Assembly (NCBI GenBank): GCA_002633005.1
Contig: NMRA01000222.1
Coordinates: forward strand, 42,302-106,301
Direction of reading: 5' to 3'
DNA: 64,000 nt
Origin: Phoronis australis
Lineage: Eukaryota; Phoronida; Phoronidae
Shown: positions 21,710-33,605 of the stretch, in pieces
Layout of the letters: the number at the start of each line of letters is the position of its first letter
How positions within the stretch are numbered: the first letter of the stretch is position 1
Notes under the pieces: generated by a model
The model's database searches: none
Told to the model about the DNA's origin: nothing
The model's input: the letters and a program-made list of their open reading frames with translations, nothing else
Made by a program: the position numbers and the translations under genes

Positions 21710-24200
21710 CGCACCTTCAAAATAATTAACCAGGACAAAAACACACAAATCCCGGCGACCTTCAAAACAGGAACCCCAGGTATCGGACAGGACACCCACC
21801 CGGGCACTCAAACACCACTTCCAGTATCTTAGCGCCTTTCAAGTGCTTTAGGTTCGTAAGACATGTATCAATTTCAAATTTTGAGGAAAAATAAATTTTC
21901 TTACTTTAAATAGTTGTTGTGATATGTCGGTTTACTGTATGAGACTACATGTATAAACAACTTATGACCTATTGGCGTTTCCATTGCTAAAGTTGTGCTG
22001 TGATCTTTTGCACTTTCGGCGCCATGAAATATTGTGTCACCTATTGGCCAGTTTATTGTTCTTCTTCTACGAGGTTGCGTACATGTCACAAAAATTGTCG
22101 TAACTGGTTTCATTTCTTTACAAATTTTTAGTACAGAATTTTAATATCAACAGCCCGAATTTCAGAACTAATTTTACAGCACTGATCCCCCGAAAAGAGT
22201 ATGAATTCTGATTCCAAATTCCGTTTTAAAGATCAATGAGGAGTTGAAGTAATTTTTTGAGGGCAAGAATGGTGAAATTGGTGACTGTGCAGGTCTCGTG
22301 ACGGATCTGTCTGAAACTTGATATGTGAGTAGATCTCACAAACGGCTATCATGAACGTGTTTAAACGGTTTGTCACAGCAATTTAAGGGTTTCGAATTAT
22401 TCTAACAGTTGTGGCGGCTGTTCGTTTGTTGACTGATCATTTCCGTCTTTCTTGTAGATGCAACTTGTCTTCGATTGAGCAAATGTGTGATTCCTCTGGT
22501 ATTTGATAGGTAGATGTATCACGTCTAGAGCTAATCATCATGGGCGTTTTACCATGAGTTTAAGCGGCGTTACTGTTGTTAGCGTTGTCGGTTTTGGCGG
22601 TGGTTTCCTGTCAGCTACGTCGTCAATATTTTCCTCTTCGTAATTATTTTCAGTGCCTCAATATTTTCTTCAGTGTTGAAGGCGATTTCGTTGTCTTCGA
22701 CTATGTTGTTGAAGAATTTTCTGAGAGTATAGTCTATGATAATCTTTGACAGTGTTGGCGGCGATATCGTGGCCTCCTCTATATTTTTATGTTGACATGG
22801 ACGTTGTCATCTACGGAGTCGCTATGTTCGTCATCACACTCTCCTTTTCAGTTGATTTCGTCTAGTGTCACTCCTTAGAGGGCATTCTTTTGGGGGGAGG
22901 GGGTAACATATGCCATCGATTTGTTTCTCCGATTCGCCTATCTCGAGTTATTTGATGCTATCTGATATGTTGACCGTTCGTTTGTTGACAGATTCCTCTC
23001 AGATCTTTTGTTGATATTTCATTTTGCAATTATAATTGCTAACACCCAGTGTTTCATCTTGAGCTCAGAACTTTAATATGTAATGATAGCGAAGAATGTG
23101 GGACTCTTCTTTTATTTTGATCCACTCGAGAATTTTAATTTGGCACGTCTTCGATCCTAACTCCGAGGTAACATCATCATTCGGTTTTAACCCCCCCCCC
23201 TTTTCTCGTACTAATAAGTCATCCGCGGTTTGTCGTCCAGTGTCCAAACACCTCATTTTTGTATTAGGTTATCTATCCTCCATTTTCATTCTTCAGTTGG
23301 CGGTTTTCGCACTGCAGCATTTCCTTTGTTGTTGTTCATCAGTTCCAGGGGCCACACATCTTTTCATGGACGCAAGGCAATACAGTGGCAAAAACCTGTC
23401 AGGGACACGTACGGTGCGACGAAAAAGAATGTTCATTTGTGGTATTAATGGTTAGTTTAGAATGTACTGGGTCCAAATATTGATTTGGTAATTTTTCCTA
23501 CATATGAGCAGGAAGAGACCACCTCTCCTAATACCAATGTAGAGGTCGAAACAAGAAATCAGACATTGACTGCGCGATAGTGGGGAAAATTACAAGGCAC
23601 ACTCTCTTTTGAGACGACGCAGGACCGTAAAGTGAAAGATGGGAACACTGGGCACACTGATCGCTTACGTCTAGACACATGCTTGGGAAAAATAGAGCAC
23701 TACATGACTATTCAACTCGTGCAGACTGCACGGGATGTCACGGTGACTCGAAATTCGATTGGCTTACTCTATGACCAATAAAAAGCTCGAATGTATTTCC
23801 CTCTACAGGAAAAATATTATATCGCGTGCAGTGTGCATTATGTTTTTAATACGAACACGATGATTTCAGTTTCGAGATATTGTTCTGCGGAATGAATTTC
23901 CAAACAGATGGATTTCTTCGGACGCACGTTTGTTACATGTACGTGCGACTAAACACGTAATCTTGCGCAACAGAAGTTTCCTTCACTATTATCGATACTC
24001 ATAAGCTAGTTACATGCACAACTGGTATTATGCATCAATATGTACATTATGTGCTTATAGGTAGGGCGAGAATGTTGCAGAACTAAGCCTTATAATGTAC
24101 AGATTACGTATATTTTGCCGAACGGGCTGACCAATGTCTTCATTGTATGGTTTACAAAACTTAGGTATGAGGTTGAAGCTTTTTGGCATGGATTGGTGCT
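21710..24200. other. Intergenic stretch, no gene supported
   Basis: Holds one dispersed repeat (22295-22460, matching 33465-33605 through ggatctgtctgaaacttgat) and a polyC run at about 23191. The open frames around 23096-23455 have no recognised motif. Confidence 0.5.
22295..22460. repeat. Dispersed repeat shared with 33465-33605
   Basis: Both copies carry gaaacttgatatgtga, caacggctat-atgaacgtg, tttgtcaca and ggcggctgttcgtttgttga in the same order and orientation. Confidence 0.75.
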
Positions 24201-24299
24201 TTGCAAACGTGGTAACAATCTGGTCAAAATCAAATGAGTGGTCATAGTGAATACGGAGCAGAGCCAGTATGTTCAGCCTCCCTTAACACATCGCCACCG

Positions 24300-24975
24300 A
24301 AAATAATGCACTGGAAATTAAAAAAATGGAGCCCGAGCACGAGTTCAGAATGCGTAGTTTACAGATGGAGGAAAGTGCGGAACAACAAAGACTGGAAGTT
24401 GAGCGTGCCAAGACTGAGCTGCAGAAGCTAAAACAGACGTGAGAAACATTTAACGTTGCTAAAAACATTTCATTAGTAGTGAGATGCGTGATGATAAGTA
24501 TTTCCCTCAGTTTGAAAAGATTGCCATTAGTTTGGGATGGCCTAAAGATAAATGTCCAGTTATGCTACAGAGTGAATTGACGGGCAAGGCAGTTGGGGGT
24601 ATTTACTGCTCTTTCGGCTGAAAACTCGGCTGACTATGATATTATAAAATCGCGCGTTTTGCAGGCTTATGAGTTGGTTCCAGAGGCGTACAGGCAGAAG
24701 TTTAGAGATTTGCAAAATTCTAGTAGAATCCCAGACCTTTTTTTAGTTTAGTAGAAAAAAACAAATGGTTAGATTCACTTAATGTGCATGATTTTGAAAA
24801 AATCTGTGACACAATAGTTCTAAAGGAATTCAAAAATTGCATTCCACAAGCTTTGCAAACTCACATTAATGTGCAAGGTATTGTGTCATTGAGTCAAGCT
24901 GCAATTATGGCGGATAATTATGCTCTTGTTCAAAAGAAGAGTTTTTCTCGTTCCCAGACTCTGTACATGGAATAG
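24300..24975 (+). pseudogene. gag remnant of the Gypsy element
   Basis: A charged coiled-coil-like stretch (24306-24440, rich in E, Q, K) is followed by FEKIAISLGWPKDKCP, AYELVPEAYRQKF and an LKEFKNCIPQALQTH segment. This resembles the SCAN-like capsid region of this retroelement group. At least two frame changes (near 24600 and 24740) and a stop at 24973 break it. Confidence 0.75.
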
Positions 24976-25029
24976 ATGTGTGTTCGAGTGTCAGAGTACT
25001 GTCCTCAAACTCCCCACTGAACCCTGCAA

Positions 25030-25120
25030 GTAGTATTCGTAGACTGCCTAGTTGTGCATATTGTAAGAAGCAAGGACGTTTGATTTCCGAGTGTTGGAAA
25101 CTTAAGAAAAAGAACGTGTT
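25030..25120 (+). pseudogene. Zinc-knuckle remnant with the His replaced
   Basis: Reads CAYCKKQGRLISEC followed by WKLKKKN. The spacing is that of a retroviral CCHC knuckle, but the His expected after the Gly is Arg. Confidence 0.65.
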
Positions 25121-25243
25121 ATGTACTGTAACTTCGCGGGAGATTCTTGTGACATATCAACTCACATGAAAACGTTCGCGCATTTTGGGTAATTCCAGAT
25201 CCATCCTGAAACAGTGCATTTTGCCGCTCTCTCGTAAAACTCA

Positions 25244-25480
25244 GTGTCTAACAGCCCTGTTGGGGGTGATTCACTAAATCATGTACCAGTGACTCTCCCC
25301 AAGATCCATTTAAAATCTGGTTTAGTCACAGGCTCTGTTGTTGTAGCTGTCTGTCCTGCTCTTCCTATGGAGGGTGTGACCTTGTTGCTTTGTTATGATT
25401 TGGCTGGAAACTGTGTATTTCCCGAGAATGAGAGTTCGGCGATGTTTTTGAGAACTTGTTTTGTGAATAGCCCTTGTTAA
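25244..25480 (+). pseudogene. Protease-flanking region of the Gypsy element
   Basis: Contains VTLPKIHLKSGLVTGSVVV and LPMEGVTLLLCYDLAGN, a pattern that follows the aspartic protease in this retroelement group. The protease active-site triad itself could not be recognised. Confidence 0.55.
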
Positions 25481-25834
25481 ATGAGCCTGATTTGGAGAAT
25501 GAGTACATTTTCCCTGCTTGTGCTGTTACTAGGTCCATGACAAAAATTGTGCTACTCTGTTAAAGGATGAAATAGTTGAGTTACCTGGTACAGGTTCCTT
25601 CACAGATTGTCTCAGATGTTGGGACATTAATGGGATAGATATTGGCGCGCATACTTTGGATAGTCAGCGGTTTTTTAGGGAACAGAGCATTGATCCTGAG
25701 TTAATGCAATTTTTTTAACGTGTTTTGCCTAGTGACGAAGCTGAGAAGGTTTCGGAATGTTATTGTTTTGCAAGTAGTGGTGTTCTGATGCGCAAGTGGC
25801 GACCTCTTGATGCTAAACCAGAAGATAAGTGGTG

Positions 25835-26600
25835 TGTCGCCAACCAGGTTGTAGTTCCTAAGGTTTATAGGTCTGAGGTTATCCGTCTCGCTCATGATGG
25901 CCCTATGGGGGGGGGGGCATTTAGGCGTAAATAAGACTTACAGTAAGATTCGGAAACATTTCTATTGGCCCAACTTGAAGAAGGATGTTTCAATTTTCTG
26001 CAAGACCTGTGACATTTGTCAATGATGTTGGTAAGCCTAATCAGCATGTACCAGTGGGCCCTTTAAAGCCTAATCAGCATGTACCGGCGGCTCCTTTAAA
26101 GCCTATTCAAGCTTTTCAGGAACCATTTATAAGGGTTCTTACAGACTGCGTTGGTCCATTGCCTAGAACCAAAACCGAGAATTCGTATTTACTGACAGTT
26201 ATGTGTGCGTCAACACGTTTCGTAGAGGCTATTCCCCTAAGGAATATTAAGGCTAAGACTGTAGTGAAGGCTCTGCTTAAATTCTTCACTTATGTTGGTT
26301 TCTCGGAGTGTACACAATCTGACCAGGGCTCAAATTTTTGTCAAAGTTGCTTCGACAGGTTACCTTGCAGTTGGGTATTACCCACGTGACGTCGTCGGCT
26401 TACCATCCTCAGTCACAAGGGTTACAGGGTTACTGGAGAGGTATCATCAAACTTTGAGGAACATGTTTCGCAGTTACTGTCTTGAAACCAATAGAGATTG
26501 CGATGAAGGTGTACCCTTCCTGCTGTTTGCTAGCCGGAAGGCAGTGCAGGAATCATTAGGGTATAGTCCGTTAGGGGCGCTTTGTAGTTGTTGAAAGAGA
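25835..26600 (+). pseudogene. Integrase remnant (zinc-binding end and catalytic core)
   Basis: The zinc-binding end reads VVVPKVYRSEVIRLAHDGPM and continues in another frame after a G run at 25909-25918, keeping a C-x2-C. The core has LTDCVGPLPRTKTENSYLL and SDQGSNF, which hold the two catalytic Asp residues. The third acid cannot be assigned with confidence because frames change at about 26350 and 26440. A 36-base duplication (KPNQHVP...PLKPNQHVP) sits between the zinc finger and core. Confidence 0.8.
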
Positions 26601-26744
26601 AATGGTTATCAGAGGATAAACCTCTCAATTTATTTGCTCGATTATGTTTCCGGTTTCAAAGAGACACTGTATGCAGCATGCAAGGTTGTGAGAGAGAATT
26701 TGGTGGTGTCGCAGGGTAAGATAAAATAAGGATGTCAGAGTACG

Positions 26745-26930
26745 AGAATTTGAGCCCGGTGATCAGGTATTTGTGTTACTACCCGTTGTGGGCAACCCAC
26801 TTCAATCTAGGTATTCCGGGCCTTATGTGATTCAGCGGAAAGTTTCCGATCTAGATTATGTTACTAAAACCCCAGATCGCAAGAGGAATTTGCGTCTGTG
26901 TCATGTAAATACATGTATGTTGAAGCCGTA
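26745..26930 (+). pseudogene. GPY/F domain remnant after the integrase
   Basis: Reads EPGDQVFVLLPVVGNPLQSR then YSGPYVI and continues to CHVNTCMLKPY. The GPY motif marks the integrase C-terminal domain of Ty3/Gypsy elements. Confidence 0.75.
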
Positions 26931-27189
26931 TTTTGTTCGGAGCGGTTCCGACAGATCTGTTTCGATTTGTTCTGCTGCCAGTAGCACATACATGTAGTCA
27001 GTCTGCCCATTAAAACCAGCGTATGTACTGAGGATGGTATAGTTGGTTGTAAACCTACAGTAGGTTGAATAATTCTGCCATTCTTTTGACATTGATCTGA
27101 AGCTTAAACATCTGTCACGTGAGTAAAGACAAATCTTGATAGAGATTTTGTTTGAGTTTAAGGGTGTGTTTCCAGTAGTTTGAGTTTAG

Positions 27190-27860
27190 GGGTGTGTTTC
27201 CAGATGTCCCTAACAGAACTAATGCTGCTTGTCACGACGGTGATGTGGGTGGGGCTTCTCCCATTAAACAGTATACCTATAGGGCTAATCCTTTGAAAGT
27301 GAAACACTTGCAATCTGAGATAGATCATATGCTTAACAAAGGGATTATTGAGCCTACTTGCAGTGAGTGGAGTTCCCCACCATATTGGTTCCTAAACCGG
27401 ACGGTACTTATAGTTTTGTTCTTGCAGGGTCAACGCTGTTACTAAGTCAGATCTTATCCGATGCCCAGAATCGAAGATTGTATTGTTCGTATTGGTAATG
27501 CCAATGTCGTTGCTAAATTTGATTTACTCAAGCGTTTTTGGCAAGGTCCTCCGACTGAGAGAGCAAAGATCATTTCTGCTTTTGTCACCCCAGTTCGCTC
27601 TATGCCTACAAGGTCACGCCGTTCGGGATAAAAAATGTCGCCGCTACTTTTCAACGGATGGTTTGTAAAGTTATTGATGGTTTATCTTTTTGTGGGGCGT
27701 ATATTGACGATTTGATTGTTTACAGCAAAAGCTGGGATGAACATGTTACACATGTTCGCGAGTTATTAATTAGGTTATCGGAAGCATTGAATTTGGCTAA
27801 AAGTGAGTCTGGTCGGGCCAAGGTATTTGGGTCATGTGGTTGGATGTGGTCAAGTTAGGC
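27190..27860 (+). pseudogene. Reverse transcriptase remnant
   Basis: Starts with FPDVPNRTNAACHD and LKVKHLQSEIDHMLNKGIIE, typical of the region before the first RT motif. Later come PFGIKN and the catalytic YIDDLIVYS (about 27698-27724). The first catalytic Asp region (near 27510) survives only in fragments in changing frames. Confidence 0.85.
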
Positions 27861-28079
27861 CCATTGGTGCTAAGGTTGTTGCCAACTAATCGCAAGAGTT
27901 TGACGAGATATTTGGGAATGATAGGATTCTACAGGAAGTTTTGCCCAAATTTTGCGTCGGTGGTTTGTCCTTTAACTGAGTTGTTAAAGAAGGATGTCGC
28001 TTTTGTTGGTCAGATCGTTGTGAAAGTGCTTTTCAGAACAGTAAAGCCTTGCTTGTGGATAAGCAGATTCTAGCAACAC

Positions 28080-28440
28080 CTGATTTTGAGAAGCCATTCA
28101 ACTTGATGGTTGATGCCAGTGATGTAGGGGTTGGTTCAGTGTTACAGCAGTTTTATGCAAGATGGCTTACATTTCAAGGAAGTTCGATAGACATCAAAAG
28201 AAGTATTCAACTATTGAAAATGAGTGCCTGGCTTTACTGATGTCTTTACAACATTTTGATGTGTATTTATCACCAGTAATGTGGCCTATTCGTGTATACT
28301 CACAATCCTTTGACCTTTTTGCACATGATGAAGAATAAGAATCAGCACTTGGTCAGATGGAGTTTGTTGCTAGAGGAGTTCGATATTGTTATACATAGTG
28401 TTAAGGGCTTTGAGAATGTTTTGGCAGACGGTTTGTCTAA
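28080..28440 (+). pseudogene. RNase H remnant
   Basis: Begins TPDFEKPFNLMVDASDVGVG, with the first RNase H Asp in VDASD. Then, in other frames, it carries a KKYSTIENECLALL-like stretch. It ends in a typical V-L-A-D-G-L-S-K-M end before a stop at about 28448. Confidence 0.75.
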
Positions 28441-28640
28441 GATGTTTTGACTGTGCCCAAATATTGTTTTCTTTGTAAGAAAACTGCTAAAGGTGGAGGT
28501 GTTACTGTTGTGTTACTCTTGTTGTTAAACACTATTTCACGCGAGACGCAACTCGCATCGCGAATTGGCGACAGCTGACTTTTTCTGAGTTCTCGTGAGC
28601 GACAGGGCATAACAGTATATGTTCTGTTTTTATCTTACAG

Positions 28641-29275
28641 CAAGGTCGGGTCGCCGCAGTCAATTTTCTGAAGTTGGGAGTCAAACACTGATGCTTGAAC
28701 CAAACGACAGATACACGAAAGTTGTTCGTCATGACATTAATTGATACGTTACATACATGTGAAACTACTGGAATTCAAGAGGCATGAAACCCGAAAGCTT
28801 GTCATATGTAACTTTAAAAAAATTCTTGAATAAAGTATCATTTTGCTACGCATAGTACAGAGTTATTCACTTCCCCTTCGATGGAATTTACAGAAAATTC
28901 ACAAAACTCCATGATTTTTGAAATATGAATGAAGAAACAGCTCCATTTTCTAATCTCACTGCCACTTAAATGAATGCGCGCATGCGCCCACTTTCATTCG
29001 ACAACATCTTAGTGACAGGATGGATATTAACGGCAGATTATAACGTGTGATGTCACTCCGAATCTGAGGTCAACAGCACAATACGATTTTCCACGTAAGA
29101 GATATGTGTTACGTCTTACCATACGAAATAAGGAGACGTGCTTTGCCTTGAGGGATAAAAGTTGACGAAGTGACAACCAGCTAATAGATCACTTTTTAAA
29201 ATATGAAAACGTGAAGCCACTTTCAACAACCTGAGTGTCAAGTTGAATGTTAGTAGTTTTTTTATTCAACAATGC
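28641..29275 (+). repeat. Orphan copy of the phospholipase last exon and downstream region
   Basis: 28621-28691 copies the intron end, acceptor (tatcttacag) and complete last exon, including TGA at 28689-28691. The downstream sequence matches 20339-20880 and, after an internal gap, 21646-21703. No exon 9-11 copies precede it; the Gypsy element ends there instead. AATAAA is at 28829-28834. Without upstream exons it can be used only as an alternative terminal exon of the gene at 4627. Confidence 0.85.
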
Positions 29276-31600
29276 ATTTTTTGGGGTTTTAAAATCGTGT
29301 TACAGTGTTTTACAGAAAAAGTGTCAATTGATTTCAAAGTGTTGGTTCTGCAAGTGTAAACGGTGAGTTTATCAACAGATATGTTTACGTAATTTATGAT
29401 AAACTACTGCTGTATCTATTTGGTTAGCTAAGTGTGCATTAATATAACTATATTGTATTTTTCTATAATATTTCGTTTGCGCGAAATTTCCCTGTTGTCA
29501 GGAAATGCTGATCCAGTTTTTGAGTAGTAATGTTATATATTCGTGAAACGAATTTAACAGTAAAAATCTGCCTTGTAAAAGAATCCGGATGATGTTTAAA
29601 GAACCGGTCAATAGATTTGATTGAAACTTGGAACAGAGATATATCGCGAGATTTCGCCGGCACCATTTGATTTTCGGCTATTTTCGACTACTGCAGTGCT
29701 TTCTAGTGGCCCTTTTGTGTGAGAGCGTTTCTGGGTGATATGGTGCAGAGGAATGATTGAAGCATTTCCATGAAATTTGACACAAAGCTATGTGTCGTCA
29801 ATGCGCTGGCATCATTGAATTTTAGGGCGGAACCAACCATATTCAGTTATTGAGAAAATCTACCAACGCTTTCCAAGGGATTAGACTTTATTGCTGAACA
29901 TTTACGAACCAATATTCAATTTTAAACAGCTAGGCGTTCTTTCACATTTTCCCTGGAAATAAAAAAGTATTGACACTGGTGAAATAGATTAAAGTACGAC
30001 AGCATATCGTTTTAGGCATTATACAAAATTATGTGCAACTTCTGCAAGAAAGCAGGGACGTTGGCATGAGATCAAACCTTTTTGATTACTAAGGGAATAT
30101 CCCTATTACATTTCTGGACGCATTATCGCCACTGGCCATAATTAGGCGTATTGACAAGCATAGGCTCACAAGTGTTCTTTTTAGCTTGATGGATGCACAC
30201 ATGAGAAAGGCCGATGATCGCAATTATATTGTGTTAAAACACGCATGTTCCCACAAACCTTGTCAGTTGACTACTTCCTGTCATCGATGTCCAGATCGCC
30301 TTTCGCACCAGCACTGATCTGTGAATTCTCATCGCCTATTCCTATTTTCCTTACAACATTTCGCGCCTTCCCTGGTTGGGACCAAGCGTCGACGACACTG
30401 CATCGAAAAAAATGCTTCAATGGTCAGACATGTTTAATTGCTAAATTTAACTTCATTCATTAGGTGCTTGATTACCAAAACACTCTTCGATTATACCGGG
30501 TACAAGGCAGACACTGAAGGCTCGTAGTGAGCTAACATTATGTAAGAGGGACAAAGACATATTCGAGATACTCTATCCCACCCTGGTAGCCAGGGGAAAT
30601 GACACTTTTCTTCGTATGCCAAGATCAGGTTCCAGTTAGGGCTTGTGTTCAGACTGGAAATTCTGGAATCTATTTTACTGTCAAGCAGGAAGAAAAGAAA
30701 CATTTCGGCATCCAAAAACATTCAACTTCCTCTTTTATTAGAGTTCGCTGTATCGTAAGTAGTTCGGACAATAGACCAGGATGTGCAATTGCAAAATTCG
30801 AGTTCACCAACATAAACCATAGTGAGCAGATGTACATATTGGAAGTGAAACTGGTCGTCTCGCCAGACGTCGCTAGTGAATATCTAAAGGCAGAGTCTGT
30901 TTTCGACTCCGGAAAATCTCTTTTACATAGGGATTACTATTTCGATGGCAAACGTCCCTTATATCTAGTACATTGGGCGGTACTCAATATTTTTTTTACC
31001 CACGGTTGAATTTGCCTGCACTAATTTCATGAAATGTTGGCCTTGGTGGATTGGCTGGCCATTTCAGGTTCTTTGCTGCACGTGAAGGCTTCGAATGGCA
31101 TTTGCTTGTTTTTCAATCATTTTTGAATGAAAGGTTCTTAGCTGTTGGCCCCTCGACCCACTTTTTGCTCAACGGTGACTTTTCTTAAACGATTACCGCT
31201 TGCAAGCACGAAGTTGAAATTTAGCATTAAATTCCAATATCCTTTAGGCTCTTTTGAATGCGAAAACTCTGGCTGATCTACACCCAGTTTTCACCTGACT
31301 TCTGCACGTTTTCAGAAAATGAGCACTTAAAGAGGGGCGCGTAGTAACCGTTCGTAAAATCGGGGTGACTAAAAATGACAGGTTGTAACAAGTTCCTCTA
31401 CACGGTCTCATCGTAGTATATAATACTCAGTAGACACTCACGTTGCAGTTATGGCAGTCGTGATTAGCAACAGAGCGAAAAAAAGCGCAACGTTCTTCAT
31501 GGTTACCTAGAAAACAAAATAGAAACTACATGATCGAAAAACACAAAAAAATCTTCATGACCTACGCTATAATAATGTACATGTGTTGGTTAAACAAATG
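29276..31600. other. Intergenic stretch with one unexplained open frame
   Basis: No recognisable gene. The open frame at 30599-31009 is listed separately. The rest shows no inverted ends or domain. Confidence 0.4.
30599..31009 (+). other. Open reading frame of 136 codons, not recognised
   Basis: One of the longest single-frame ORFs outside transposons in the window. No signal peptide, repeats or familiar motif is seen. Composition is mixed and protein-like, with an FEFTN...LEVKLVVSPDV stretch that could be beta-rich. It may be an exon of an unseen gene or chance. Confidence 0.2.
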
Positions 31601-31620
31601 GTTGTCAGGATATGCTGTAT

Positions 31621-32485
31621 TATACCACAACATTAGCCTCGAATGGCAGATGCAACCGTGTAAGAACCCATTTCGTTATCTCATCAGTGAGATAACATTT
31701 TGGCGGGAAACCGAGGCCTGTTTCGAACACGGGCCTCAAGAGTTTCGAGTGGCCGACTTTACCACTACCCCACTCAGCGGCTGACGTCATGGAACATGAA
31801 AATAGACTACTTAAATGAGCACGCGCAACAATCGCATGTTCAGCAAAGGGCATTGTACCGACATCTATATGCTATGAAAAATAAGACGCATAATTTCCAT
31901 AAAAACGATATTTTAATTTACTGAAATTTTCTCTCGTGTTCTTTCACTAAATCACCGATCTCCAATTTGAATGCGGGTATCGTGTCATCGGGATCCTTTG
32001 ACTTGAGCATTATAGTCAGTTACTAGTGGTAACTTACTTTAGCAGACGATATTTTTCCGGTCGAAGCTTAGCGTGATAAAATGTGTAGTAAGCTATACTA
32101 GTTACTAAACCTTAATTTATAGATTCACTCTATTTCTGTTTTGTTTAAATTTTCAATTGGTTTTGAATAAAAACATTATTTGACAAAAATAGCTCGGCTT
32201 TTCTTAAAAGGTCACGACCTCCGACCCAGGGTCTCTGACATAGAAAGTAGTTACAAAGCCGAGGCGAGTCGAGAAAGGTAGATCGATTCATTGCAATGTG
32301 TCTCGTTCAGTATGTGGTATAAATAGGTTATTACATGTTCTCAGTCGTTATCCTCAGTTATCTAGAGCCCTCGTGGTTTTTGTAGAATTATCACCCTCGA
32401 GGCTAACGCCCCTCGGGCGATGATTCTCCAAAATCCACTCGGGCTCTAGATAACTGGGGATAACGACTTCGCCATGTAATAATCT
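31621..32485. repeat. Long direct repeat, copy A (tRNA-like head, foldback tail)
   Basis: Matches 37734-38605 in the same orientation over about 865 bases. On the minus strand it has an A-box-like agtggggtagtggtaaa (31760-31776) and a B-box-like gtgttcgaaacagg (31717-31733). The right end (32329-32482) is a foldback with about 75-base arms around ttatctagagccc. No protein is encoded. Confidence 0.8.
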
Positions 32486-33464
32486 ATATATCTTCGGGAA
32501 TATACGCAGCAAAACCTTTGGATACTCTGTAACCAACAGAAGAATTTCTTTGACGTCTGTCAACTTCAGTTTTTTACATTTCAATGTGGTGATGTGCTGG
32601 ATTTTGTTGGTGTTTTGTGTAGACAGATATTAATTACTTGAAGAAATGAAATTTTAAATAAGAGGCATATTGCTCTGTCGTGAAGTGAGTTTGTTTGTTT
32701 GGAGTATACAGGTCGCATTCTTCCTCTTGTGACCGACATGAAATTTACGCAACGTGTAAAGTCCTCGAGGCCTATTGTTTTCTTTCATAATTAGACTCGT
32801 TGAAGCGGACGTTGTGACCATTTTGTTTTCAAAATTGCACTTGAACTTCTAAAGCCCACATTTTTTATTATACTGCGTTCAAAATCACCACGTATATAAA
32901 AGATTTCATGTTGTACTGATAATCGAAATTTCAAACCCTTTCGTTTAAATATGGTGAATACAACGACATTTTTATTGAAATACATTATTTCGTGGCCAAA
33001 ACGCGTTTTCTCCAACAGGTATCGTAATATGCATGCAATGGCTGTGTTATACTTTTATGATGACTATACAAATGTGGGGAGTTTCGGGTAAACTTCGTAT
33101 TCAAGATGGTGCCTACAGCCTCAATTTTTAATTTACTTTTGACATACAAATGCCTTCCGAAAGCCTTGAACAACATTACAAAATTTGGTCTATGAATTCT
33201 CTAAGGAATACTTCACTACAATGTAAGAGAACGCTGATAAATTTTCTCCCAATCTTTCGGATTTTGAGATGTTTGAGTTTTATTATGGAAAATAACATGA
33301 AATAGAAAATTGACAAAATTGATCATTACAGATCGCCTTTCTCGTAAGATTGATATGAAGTTTACACACGACGTGTCTCATCCATACCCCAAGGTTGACT
33401 CTTTTTGCTTGAAATCGGGTGCACGAGGGCGCTTTTTATTTTGCAGAGCTACAGCTCCATTGTC

Positions 33465-33605
33465 TCGTAACGGATCTTTCTGAAACTTGATATGTGAATA
33501 GATTTCACCAACGGCTATGATGAACGTGTGCAACGTTTGTCACAGCGATTTAACGATTTCGAATTATTTGAAATGCGGCGGCTGTTCGTTTGTTGACTTA
33601 TTTCT
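33465..33605. repeat. Dispersed repeat shared with 22295-22460
   Basis: Carries ggatctttctgaaacttgat, caacggctatgatgaacgtg and gcggctgttcgtttgttga in the same order as the other copy. Confidence 0.75.

Larger units (their letters stand above)
24230..28614 (+). mobile_element. Decayed Gmr1-like Ty3/Gypsy LTR retrotransposon
   Basis: Domain order along the plus strand is gag (24300-24975), zinc knuckle (about 25050-25110), protease-flank (25244-25480), integrase (25835-26600), GPY/F end domain (26745-26930), reverse transcriptase (27190-27860) and RNase H (28080-28440). Integrase upstream of reverse transcriptase is the reverse of normal Ty3/Gypsy order and is the hallmark of the Gmr1-like group. 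Many frameshifts and stops interrupt it, so it cannot be active. A purine-rich tract (28489-28499) precedes TGTTA, and TAACA ends at 28614, suggesting a short or truncated 3' LTR. No matching 5' LTR was found. The phospholipase orphan exon begins 27 bases later. Confidence 0.85.

Noticed and set aside
23096-23455. 119-codon plus-strand open frame
   Set aside because: Crosses a polyC run, has no recognised motif, and is accompanied by another open frame in a different phase.
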